A DNA stretch of 7,166 nucleotides from Clostridium sp. (GTDB taxonomy: Bacteria; Bacillota_A; Clostridia; Lachnospirales; Lachnospiraceae). Where the stretch lies: contig JAMPAW010000166.1 in the NCBI GenBank assembly GCA_023666975.1, positions 1-7,166 of the forward strand, written 5' to 3'. The position numbers were made by a program, and so were the translations under genes. Position 1 is the stretch's first letter; every line of letters starts with the position of its first letter. Shown here piece by piece: positions 1 through 4,714 of this stretch. The notes under the pieces were generated by a model, which made no database searches, had not been told where the DNA came from, and saw only the letters and a list, made by a program, of their open reading frames with translations.

Positions 1-1
1 A

Positions 2-697
2 TCACCCGATATCAATACCGAGGATTTTCAGGCGGCGGTGGATTTTCTTTCCGTGCAGGATAATGTGGATTCGGAGAAAATTGGGATTATCGGTATTTGC
101 GGCTGGGGCGGCATGGCATTGAATGTGGCAGCGCTGGATACCCGTATTAAGGCAACGGTGGCTTCGACCATGTACGACATGACCCGTGTCAATGCGAACG
201 GATATTTTGATTCCGAGGCCTCTGCCGATGCGAGATATGAGAAAAAGAAAGCCATGAATGCACAGCGGATTGCTGATTACAAGAGTGGCAGTTATGTCCT
301 CGGTGGTGGCGTTGTCGATCCGCTTCCGGAAGATGCGCCGTTCTTTGTGGCAGACTATTACGATTACTACAAAACGGACCGCGGCTACCACAAGCGTTCC
401 TTAAATTCCAACGGAGGCTGGAATGTGACTGGCTGTATGTCCTTTATGAACCAGCCGATTCTGAAGTACAGCAATGAAATCCGCAGTGCCGTATTGGTGA
501 TGCACGGGGAAAAAGCACATTCCTGCTATTTCAGCCGCGATGCGTATGCAGCTATGGTAAAGGATAATCCGTATGCAGATAATAAGGAGCTGTTGATTAT
601 ACCGGATGCGGTTCACACCGATTTGTATGACGGAGGCGGGAAAGGTGCGATTCCGTTTGATAAGCTGGAACAGTTTTTTGAGGAACACTTGAAATAA
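2..697 (+). CDS. Alpha/beta hydrolase, 3' part (Cys-nucleophile type)
   Basis: The 5' end lies outside the window. The frame is open from base 2 and stops at 695-697; the GTG at base 38 is an internal Val codon, not a start. What is seen is a nucleophile elbow G-I-C-G-W-G-G with Cys at bases 98-100, a hydrophobic strand ending in HGEKAHS (about bases 506-526), and a late His in D-A-V-H-T-D (bases 614-616). These would be the nucleophile, a candidate acid region and the catalytic His of an alpha/beta-hydrolase fold. Cys in place of Ser recalls dienelactone-hydrolase-like enzymes. No export signal is visible in the part present. An aldo/keto reductase begins 49 bases downstream on the same strand, so co-transcription is likely. 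The substrate cannot be named; the pairing suggests turnover of small reactive or ester/lactone compounds, which is inference only. Confidence 0.88.
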   Translation, partial: SPDINTEDFQAAVDFLSVQDNVDSEKIGIIGICGWGGMALNVAALDTRIKATVASTMYDMTRVNANGYFDSEASADARYEKKKAMNAQRIADYKSGSYVLGGGVVDPLPEDAPFFVADYYDYYKTDRGYHKRSLNSNGGWNVTGCMSFMNQPILKYSNEIRSAVLVMHGEKAHSCYFSRDAYAAMVKDNPYADNKELLIIPDAVHTDLYDGGGKGAIPFDKLEQFFEEHLK

Positions 698-746
698 CAC
701 ACCATTTGGAGGGTGGAAAAAGTTTCAGCGGAAACGGAGGCATGAG

Positions 747-1751
747 ATGAATAAAATAATTTATGGATTGTTTGCTGTTATTGCTCTCCTTGGCATGGCT
801 GGGTGCCAGAAGGCAGGAGGAAATGTTTCATCCCCATCTGCCGAGCAGACCGAAACTGGTCATTTGACAGAGGCGGCAAAAGAGAATGAAAAAAGGGAAA
901 CGGTGCAGGGAGATGAAAATGATATGGCAGACACGGGAAAATTCAATTTTGAAACCAGGACCGTTATGCTAAACAGCGGATATGAAATGCCGCTGAACGG
1001 AATCGGCACATACAGCCTTACGGACGAGGTATGCGTAGAGTCTGTATCGGCAGCATTGGAAAGAGGCGTGCGGCTCATTGATACCGCTTATATGTATGGC
1101 AATGAAAAAGAAGTGGGGGAGGCAGTCCGTAACTCCGGTGTTCCGAGGGAAGAAATATTTGTGATAACGAAGCTATATCCAAACCAGTTTGACGAGCCGG
1201 AGCAGGCGATTGAAGAGGCACTGGAAAAATTAGATATTGAATATATTGACCTCATGCTGCTGCACCACCCCGGAACAAATGATGTAAAGGCATATAAGGC
1301 AATGGAGCAGGCGGTAAAAGAAGGGAAAATCCGTTCCATTGGCCTGTCAAACTGGTATGTGGAGGAACTGGAGGAATTTCTGCCACAGGTCACCATTACT
1401 CCGGCACTGGTGCAGAATGAAATCCATCCCTATTATCAGGAAAATGAGGTCATTCCATATATCCAGAAACTTGGCATTGTCGTACAGGGCTGGTATCCCC
1501 TTGGGGGCAGGGGGCATACAGCGGAACTTCTTGGCGATACAGTGATTTCCGAAATTGCAAAAAATCATGGGAAATCTTCCGCACAGGTCATACTCCGCTG
1601 GAACCTGCAAAAGGGCGTGGTAGTCATACCGGGTTCCAGCAATCCAGACCATATCCAGGAAAACACGGAATTGTATGATTTTGAACTGACGGAAGAAGAG
1701 ATGCAGCAGATTAACGCACTTGACCGGAATGAAAAGCATGACTGGTATTAA
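747..1751 (+). CDS. Aldo/keto reductase with lipoprotein-type N-terminus
   Basis: 334 residues. The start at 747 has GGAGG at 736-740, 6 bases upstream. Residues 1-20 form a lipoprotein signal: Lys3, a hydrophobic core, then G-M-A-G-C with Cys20 as the lipidation residue, although Met at -3 is not the preferred lipobox residue. Residues 21-65 are a polar, low-complexity linker. Residues 70-334 are the reductase barrel. The tetrad is Asp112 and Tyr117 (in IDTAYMYGNE), Lys142 (ITKLYP) and His173 (LLHHPG). S-N-W at 201-203 and a late I-P-G-S-S-N-P-D-H-I-Q-E-N segment (294-306) bind the nicotinamide cofactor. In that segment the Lys that usually contacts the NADPH 2'-phosphate is Gly296. The enzyme would reduce carbonyls to alcohols; the substrate is unknown. 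An exported NAD(P)H enzyme is puzzling. An internal ATG at 924 (Met60) with AGGGAG upstream could give a cytoplasmic form that keeps the whole barrel. Confidence 0.93.
   Translation: MNKIIYGLFAVIALLGMAGCQKAGGNVSSPSAEQTETGHLTEAAKENEKRETVQGDENDMADTGKFNFETRTVMLNSGYEMPLNGIGTYSLTDEVCVESVSAALERGVRLIDTAYMYGNEKEVGEAVRNSGVPREEIFVITKLYPNQFDEPEQAIEEALEKLDIEYIDLMLLHHPGTNDVKAYKAMEQAVKEGKIRSIGLSNWYVEELEEFLPQVTITPALVQNEIHPYYQENEVIPYIQKLGIVVQGWYPLGGRGHTAELLGDTVISEIAKNHGKSSAQVILRWNLQKGVVVIPGSSNPDHIQENTELYDFELTEEEMQQINALDRNEKHDWY
907..926 (+). promoter_or_regulatory. Possible internal ribosome binding site and ATG (cytoplasmic reductase form)
   Basis: AGGGAG at 907-912 precedes an in-frame ATG at 924-926 by 11 bases. 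Translation from here would skip the signal peptide and most of the linker and give a barrel-only protein of 275 residues. The spacing is slightly long, and a purine-rich stretch can arise by chance in Glu/Asp codons, so this is a candidate only. Confidence 0.3.
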
Positions 1752-1810
1752 CCGGATTCATATGGTATGATATGTTAATACATTAAATTATGTTGTGGAG
1801 GAATGGGACA

Positions 1811-3283
1811 ATGAAAGCGAAATTGGTGGTTTTTCCGGATAAGAGGCAGTCAAAGATTCACAAGGAGATTTACGGGCATTTTTCGGAGCATTTGGGAAGG
1901 TGTATCTATGAGGGATTATATGTCGGAGAAAATTCCCCGATTCCCAATGTGAGAGGGATGCGCAAGGATGTTCTGGAAGCCCTGAAAGCAATTTCCATTC
2001 CGGTTCTTAGGTGGCCGGGAGGCTGCTTTGCAGATGAATACCACTGGAAGGACGGCGTGGGACCAAAAGAAAGCCGCAAGCGCATGGTAAATACCAACTG
2101 GGGAGGCGTGGTAGAGGATAACAGCTTTGGCACACATGAGTTTCTGGATTTGTGTGAGGAGCTTGGCTGTGAGCCGTATATAGCTGGCAATCTGGGGAGC
2201 GGTACGGTACAGGAGCTTTCCGAATGGATAGAGTACATGACCTTTGACGGTGAATCCCCCATGGCAAATTGGCGCAGGGAAAATGGACATAAGGAGCCGT
2301 GGCGCATAAAGTATCTGGGGATAGGTAATGAGAGCTGGGGCGGCGGCGGTAACATGGAGCCGGAATATTATGCAGCCGAGTACCGGCGTTACCAGAGCTT
2401 TTGCAAGAATTTCAGTGGAAATACGCTGTATAAGATTGCCTGCGGGCCAAATGCGGAGGATACGGACTGGACGAAGCGGTTGCTTTCCCATTTAAGCTCC
2501 CTGCACACCCAGGCGATCACCCTGCATTATTATACGGTTCCGACCGGAAACTGGGAACAGAAAGGGGCAGCCTGTGTTTATACAGACGAAGAATATTATG
2601 AAACGCTGCGAAAGACCGTGGAAATGGAACAGATTATCACCAGACATTTAGCGGTCATGGAAGAATATGATCCCGCACATGAAATTTCCCTGATTGTGGA
2701 TGAGTGGGGCTGCTGGTATGATGTGGAGGAAGGCACCAATCCCGGATTCCTGTACCAGCAGAATACGATGCGGGATGCCATGGTGGCAGCGGCAAACCTT
2801 CACATATTTAACCGGCACTGTGACCGTGTCCGAATGGCGAATCTGGCGCAGGCTGTCAATGTCCTGCAGGCGGTTATATTGACGGAAGGGGAGCGGATGC
2901 TGAAAACACCGACGTATTATGTGTTCTATCTGCTGAAAGGACACCAGGATGCCACCCTGTTGGAGAGCCATTTGAAAAATCAGGAAATTCCGGGCTTTGC
3001 GGGGCTTTTGATGTTGAATCATACCGTCTCGGAGGCAGCGGACGGCAGTAAGCTTCTTACCCTGTCTAACCTGTCGCTGACGGAGGCGGCAGAAATAGAA
3101 CTATCCGGCATGGCAGGGGAAGTGCTTTCTGCGCAAATTCTGACAGGCGAGGCAAGGAATCACAACAACTTTGATGAGGCGGACAGGGTGATGAGCAGGG
3201 ATTACAGTGACTATGAAAAAACGGCAGACGGGTACAGGATTATGGTGCCTCCGTGCAGCGTTTTGGCTTTTCAGGTGAAGTAA
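1811..3283 (+). CDS. abfA: GH51 alpha-L-arabinofuranosidase (intracellular)
   Basis: 490 residues from ATG 1811. GGAGG at 1797-1801 is 9 bases upstream. An in-frame ATG at 1790 would put this Shine-Dalgarno inside the gene, so it is rejected. The protein has no signal peptide and so acts in the cytoplasm. Its N-terminus (I-Y-G-H-F-S-E-H-L-G-R-C-I-Y-E-G), R-W-P-G-G-C-F and N-W-G-G motifs are typical of GH51. The acid/base is Glu174 in L-G-I-G-N-E-S-W-G, and the nucleophile is Glu298 in I-V-D-E-W-G-C-W-Y. The TIM barrel covers about residues 20-370, followed by a C-terminal beta-sandwich ending P-P-C-S-V-L-A-F. Length is normal for the family. Known role: retaining release of terminal alpha-L-arabinofuranose from arabino-oligosaccharides imported by the cell. 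No arabinose transporter or kinase lies alongside in this window. It starts 59 bases after the reductase. Confidence 0.96.
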   Translation: MKAKLVVFPDKRQSKIHKEIYGHFSEHLGRCIYEGLYVGENSPIPNVRGMRKDVLEALKAISIPVLRWPGGCFADEYHWKDGVGPKESRKRMVNTNWGGVVEDNSFGTHEFLDLCEELGCEPYIAGNLGSGTVQELSEWIEYMTFDGESPMANWRRENGHKEPWRIKYLGIGNESWGGGGNMEPEYYAAEYRRYQSFCKNFSGNTLYKIACGPNAEDTDWTKRLLSHLSSLHTQAITLHYYTVPTGNWEQKGAACVYTDEEYYETLRKTVEMEQIITRHLAVMEEYDPAHEISLIVDEWGCWYDVEEGTNPGFLYQQNTMRDAMVAAANLHIFNRHCDRVRMANLAQAVNVLQAVILTEGERMLKTPTYYVFYLLKGHQDATLLESHLKNQEIPGFAGLLMLNHTVSEAADGSKLLTLSNLSLTEAAEIELSGMAGEVLSAQILTGEARNHNNFDEADRVMSRDYSDYEKTADGYRIMVPPCSVLAFQVK

Positions 3284-3355
3284 GAGGTTGCGCAAATTTA
3301 CTTTTTGAGTTTTGCAATCATCTATAGGAGGAAGTATAACAAGGAGCTGGTTGAT

Positions 3356-3829
3356 ATGGGGAAAGAAGAAAAGACAAATGCCATGCGCATTCTGGACAGG
3401 AGCAAAATAGAATACGAGGTTATACATTATGACTGTGGTGAATTTACAGATGGACTCCATGCCACGGAACTATCCGGCGTGCCTGTAGAAGCTGCCTACA
3501 AAACGTTGGTCATGCAGGGGAAAAGCGGTTCCTGTTATGTGTTTGTTGTTCCCGTTTCGGACACCGTGAATCTGAAAAAGGCGGCGAAGGCGGTAGGGGA
3601 AAAATCAGTGGAAATGCTGCACACAAAGGATATTACAGGAGTGACCGGGTACATTCGGGGCGGCTGTTCACCGATTGGCATGAAAAAGCAGTTCCCTACC
3701 GTAATTGATGAGTCTGCAAAAGGGCTTGAGAAAATATATGTCAGTGGCGGGCGGGTAGGAGTTACGATATGCCTTTCGCCGACAGATTTGCAGCGGGCAG
3801 CATCCGCAGAGTATGCGCAGGTTGTATAA
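3356..3829 (+). CDS. ybaK: Cys-tRNA(Pro)/Cys-tRNA(Cys) deacylase, YbaK family
   Basis: 157 residues from ATG 3356, with AAGGAG at 3341-3346, 9 bases upstream. The frame is open to a TTG at 3305, but that extension covers two Shine-Dalgarno-like sequences (AGGAGG at 3326-3331 and AAGGAG) and does not resemble the family. Visible motifs are M-R-I-L-D near the start, H-A-T-E-L-S-G-V, the catalytic-type Lys49 in A-A-Y-K-T-L-V, V-N-L-K-K-A-A-K, and the signature G-G-C-S-P-I-G-M-K-K at 102-111. Length is typical for single-domain YbaK. Known role: cytoplasmic trans-editing that hydrolyses Cys mischarged on tRNA(Pro). It follows the arabinofuranosidase by 72 bases on the same strand. It is unrelated in function and may only share transcription. 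Confidence 0.95.
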   Translation: MGKEEKTNAMRILDRSKIEYEVIHYDCGEFTDGLHATELSGVPVEAAYKTLVMQGKSGSCYVFVVPVSDTVNLKKAAKAVGEKSVEMLHTKDITGVTGYIRGGCSPIGMKKQFPTVIDESAKGLEKIYVSGGRVGVTICLSPTDLQRAASAEYAQVV

Positions 3830-3929
3830 GGTGCATTATCATGGAAGTAATGGGGATATTAAAGTAGTAGACCTGGCAATGTGCCGGCCATACAAAGATT
3901 TTGGCAGGATCGTTCAGACTGAAGTATAA
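3813..3929 (+). pseudogene. 5' remnant of a DUF3990-like gene
   Basis: A 38-codon frame starts at ATG 3813, overlapping the end of the deacylase gene by 17 bases (an alternative GTG is at 3831), and stops at 3927-3929. The residues Y-H-G-S-N-G-D-I-K-V-V-D-L-A-M-C-R-P-Y-K-D-F-G strongly resemble the N-terminus of DUF3990 proteins, where YHGS and a later D-F-G-(K/R)-G-F-Y are conserved. That family is ADP-ribosyltransferase-like and in Clostridia is often paired with a DUF3791 partner (established knowledge, recalled without a search). After D-F-G-R the similarity stops abruptly, where G-F-Y-x-T is expected, and a stop follows eight codons after that. Full-length members run to roughly 150 residues or more, so this is read as a truncated relic. 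No convincing Shine-Dalgarno is seen. Confidence 0.55.
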
Positions 3930-4115
3930 TCATCGTCTATTGCGAAGCTGATAATTAAGTAAAATAATATGGAAGGTAAGTTTTTAAAGCATCAGGAGTG
4001 AAATATCGTGGAAGTTGTGCAGAGGGAGATGGGAATTGAAGGAAAATGTGATAGACATATAAGTGCGGTTGTGGTATCCTATCCGAAATACAAATTTTAG
4101 CCGGGAGGTATTTCT
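3930..4115 (+). other. Intergenic, probably degenerate sequence
   Basis: No gene is recognised. The only frame with a good ribosome binding site is a 30-codon one, GTG 4008 to TAG 4100, with AGGAG at 3994-3998, 9 bases upstream. Its peptide has no hydrophobic segment and no family that I recognise. It may be a further relic of the truncated gene before it. GGGAGG at 4103-4108 serves the next gene. Confidence 0.4.
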
Positions 4116-4340
4116 ATGAATGCGCTTGTCATAAACTGTAGTCCTGTACGAACAGGGGCAACCGCAGAAATCGTGAGTATTGTGTCAAAAGAGCTATCCC
4201 TTAAGTATGATGTGAAAAGTGTCTGTATTTATGACTATAATTTTAAGTTTTGTAAAGGGTGCAGAAGTTGCCATGCGACAGCAAAATGTGTTCAAAATGA
4301 TAGAGAAAATGAAATATTGACTTTTTGCGAACAAATATAG
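4116..4340 (+). pseudogene. Truncated flavodoxin-family NAD(P)H:FMN reductase
   Basis: 74 codons from ATG 4116, with GGGAGG 7 bases upstream. The N-terminus shows the flavodoxin-fold first strand and FMN phosphate loop (A-L-V-I-N-C-S-P-V-R-T-G-A-T). This is followed by the F-C-K-G-C-R-S-C Cys cluster (Cys46, 49, 52) and Cys58, typical of iron-sulfur-flavoprotein-like or FMN-dependent NADPH reductases of Firmicutes. Such proteins are normally about 180-200 residues, so the strands that complete the flavin site (usually containing S-P-x-Y) are missing. The stop at 4338-4340 lies inside the left arm of a 13-bp inverted repeat, and the antitoxin promoter starts 10 bases later. The start and ribosome binding site look intact, so a short peptide could still be made, but it should not bind FMN normally. 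The most likely reading is a gene cut off when the toxin-antitoxin locus or its flank was joined here. Confidence 0.75.
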
Positions 4341-4365
4341 ATTGGGATATTGCAATCTATATTTG
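4332..4365. repeat. Perfect 13-bp inverted repeat at the antitoxin promoter
   Basis: The left arm CAAATATAGATTG (4332-4344) and right arm CAATCTATATTTG (4353-4365) are exact reverse complements separated by 8 bases. The right arm covers half of the -35 hexamer (4350-4355) and most of the spacer of the promoter that reads into the small RNA. The left arm holds the stop codon of the truncated reductase. No T-run follows on either strand, so it is not a standard terminator. An operator for a dimeric repressor, or a junction scar, are both possible. Confidence 0.85.
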
Positions 4366-4378
4366 CATATGCTATAAT
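4350..4378 (+). promoter_or_regulatory. Promoter of the antitoxin small RNA
   Basis: The -35 is TTGCAA (4350-4355), the spacer 17 bases, and the -10 a perfect TATAAT (4373-4378) preceded by TG-C, an extended -10. This is the best sigma-A promoter match noticed in the window, and no coding frame with a ribosome binding site follows it. The expected transcription start is near 4385. Confidence 0.8.
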
Positions 4379-4384
4379 GCCAGT

Positions 4385-4470
4385 AGGCAAAAAGCAGTAA
4401 TAAGTCCATCCGGACAAAGAGCGAATCCCCGAACCGTAGTAGCGTACAGTCCGGGGATTCTTCTTTTCTT
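4385..4470 (+). ncRNA. Putative type I antitoxin RNA (about 85 nt)
   Basis: The RNA is bounded by the promoter at 4350-4378 and the hairpin plus T-rich tail at 4423-4472. Both ends are predictions, good to a few bases. Its 5' segment (4390-4411) repeats the sequence that overlaps the start codon of the small membrane peptide encoded on the opposite strand at 4594-4496. The transcript is therefore complementary in trans to the peptide mRNA from just upstream of the ATG through codon 7. GTCC (4404-4407) and GGAC (4412-4415) can form a small stem whose AUCC loop is part of the pairing sequence, a plausible first-contact loop. The 3' half is the terminator hairpin and is antisense to the 3' end of the peptide mRNA. 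The layout matches antitoxin RNAs of the Fst/RNAII (par) type. It is not matched to a named RNA family here. Confidence 0.7.
4390..4411 (+). repeat. Direct repeat copy 1 (antitoxin RNA side)
   Basis: AAAAGCAGTAATAA (4390-4403) is identical to 4574-4587, and TCCATCC (4405-4411) is identical to 4590-4596. Between these blocks, copy 1 has G where copy 2 has CT. This gives 21 identical bases with one small gap. This copy is transcribed rightwards, while the other copy is transcribed leftwards within the peptide gene. Confidence 0.9.
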
Positions 4471-4472
4471 TT
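4423..4472 (+). terminator. Strong intrinsic terminator of the small RNA, possibly bidirectional
   Basis: GAATCCCCG (4423-4431) pairs with CGGGGATTC (4452-4460). The inner ACCGTA (4433-4438) and TACAGT (4445-4450) extend the stem with one mismatch. The plus strand continues TTCTTTTCTTTTA. On the minus strand the same hairpin is followed by GCTCTTTGT, a weaker U-tract, so it could also end the toxin mRNA, as in par-type loci with one shared terminator. Confidence 0.85.
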
Positions 4473-4473
4473 A

Positions 4474-4493
4474 TAGTGGCAAAGCACCCACTA
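4474..4493. repeat. Small hairpin 3' of the toxin gene
   Basis: TAGTGG (4474-4479) and CCACTA (4488-4493) form a 6-bp stem with an 8-base loop. It lies just after the toxin stop codon in the minus-strand mRNA. No U-tract follows on that strand, so it is more likely an mRNA-stabilising or pairing element than a terminator. Confidence 0.5.
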
Positions 4494-4495
4494 GG

Positions 4496-4594
4496 CTATT
4501 TGTTGTCCTTATGGTCTCTGTCTAGCCATTTGATGATGTAGTGGCAGGCTACACCAGCCGCAACAGCAACCAGAAAAGCAGTAATAACTTCCAT
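4496..4594 (-). CDS. Small single-TM peptide, putative type I toxin (Fst-like layout)
   Basis: 32 residues, with ATG at 4594-4592 and TAG at 4498-4496 on the minus strand, too short for a standard ORF cut-off. The Shine-Dalgarno GGGAGGAGGTG (4610-4600) is near perfect and lies 5 bases from the ATG. The peptide has one hydrophobic segment (about residues 3-21, rich in Val, Ala and Ile, with Cys17 and His18), then K-W-L-D and a charged tail R-D-H-K-D-N-K. A short TM helix with a charged C-terminal tail is the plan of Fst/Ldr-type membrane toxins. The K-W-L-D stretch recalls tails in Fst relatives and many unannotated clostridial peptides (recollection only). Toxicity is inferred from architecture: the facing RNA can pair over the start codon. 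It would act on the cytoplasmic membrane. A small membrane-modulating peptide of other function is the main alternative. Confidence 0.8.
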   Translation of the reverse strand: MEVITAFLVAVAAGVACHYIIKWLDRDHKDNK

Positions 4595-4596
4595 CC
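4574..4596 (+). repeat. Direct repeat copy 2 (toxin start region)
   Basis: This copy matches 4390-4411, with AAAAGCAGTAATAA at 4574-4587 and TCCATCC at 4590-4596. Read on the minus strand it is the toxin start codon (CAT at 4592-4594), two bases before it and codons 2-7. Pairing of the small RNA here would cover the initiation site directly downstream of the Shine-Dalgarno. Confidence 0.9.
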
Positions 4597-4599
4597 AAA

Positions 4600-4610
4600 C
4601 ACCTCCTCCC
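4600..4610 (-). promoter_or_regulatory. Strong ribosome binding site of the toxin peptide
   Basis: The minus strand reads GGGAGGAGGTG ending 5 bases before the ATG, close to full anti-16S complementarity. It fixes the start of the 32-residue peptide. A CACC about 20 bases upstream in the leader could pair with its GGTG and partly hide it, as 5' leader structures do in known type I toxins; this is inference. Confidence 0.85.
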
Positions 4611-4640
4611 GTTGCCAGGTATCGGTGGGACAACAGAAAT

Positions 4641-4669
4641 AGTATAGCATATATTTTGTATAGGTGCAT
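4641..4669 (-). promoter_or_regulatory. Probable toxin promoter (extended -10)
   Basis: On the minus strand, TGC-TATACT (4649-4641) is an extended -10 one base off consensus. No good -35 lies at the proper distance (ATGCAC at 4669-4664 with a 17-base spacer), which the extended -10 may offset. The expected start near 4634 gives a leader of about 40 bases with the strong Shine-Dalgarno at its end. Transcription to the shared hairpin would make an mRNA of about 210 nt. Confidence 0.55.
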
Positions 4670-4675
4670 TACAAA
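4655..4675. repeat. Inverted repeat TTTGTA-N9-TACAAA
   Basis: The arms at 4655-4660 and 4670-4675 are perfect 6-mers. The element overlaps the -35 zone of the leftward toxin promoter and lies 40-60 bases upstream of the permease start, so it could be an operator for either gene. The arms are short and AT-rich, so chance is a real alternative. Confidence 0.4.
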
Positions 4676-4687
4676 GGTGCGAATTTA

Positions 4688-4704
4688 ATGATACTGTATA
4701 TCAT
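4688..4704. repeat. Palindrome ATGATA-N5-TATCAT just before the permease
   Basis: ATGATA (4688-4693) and TATCAT (4699-4704) flank CTGTA and end right before the AGGTGA ribosome binding site (4705-4710). The placement suits a repressor operator or a small hairpin affecting initiation. No regulator gene is in the window to pair with it. Confidence 0.45.
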
Positions 4705-4714
4705 AGGTGATAGT

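Noticed and set aside
2..391. Minus-strand frame opposite the hydrolase
   Set aside because: It is a shadow of the real plus-strand gene, without a ribosome binding site or recognisable domain.
1790..1810. Upstream ATG at 1790 as the start of the arabinofuranosidase
   Set aside because: It would place the clear GGAGG (1797-1801) inside the gene, and the added seven residues do not fit GH51 N-termini; ATG 1811 has proper spacing.
3287..3320. TTGCGCAA and TTTTGCAA sequences after the arabinofuranosidase as a terminator
   Set aside because: The stem is short and interrupted and no T-run follows the second arm, so it does not qualify as an intrinsic terminator.
3305..3355. TTG at 3305 as the start of the YbaK-family gene
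   Set aside because: No ribosome binding site precedes it, and the extension covers AGGAGG and AAGGAG sequences upstream of ATG 3356, where the family normally begins.
4194..4487. Minus-strand 97-codon frame
   Set aside because: It lies antisense to the flavodoxin relic and crosses the terminator hairpin. It has no family resemblance and no good start signal.
4325..4525. Plus-strand 66-codon frame across the toxin-antitoxin region, possibly a frameshifted continuation of the flavodoxin relic
   Set aside because: Its D-W-D-I-A-I-Y stretch faintly recalls the next flavodoxin strand, but no S-P-x-Y follows and the frame runs through the promoter, terminator hairpin and antisense of the toxin peptide. 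Similarity is too weak to claim.
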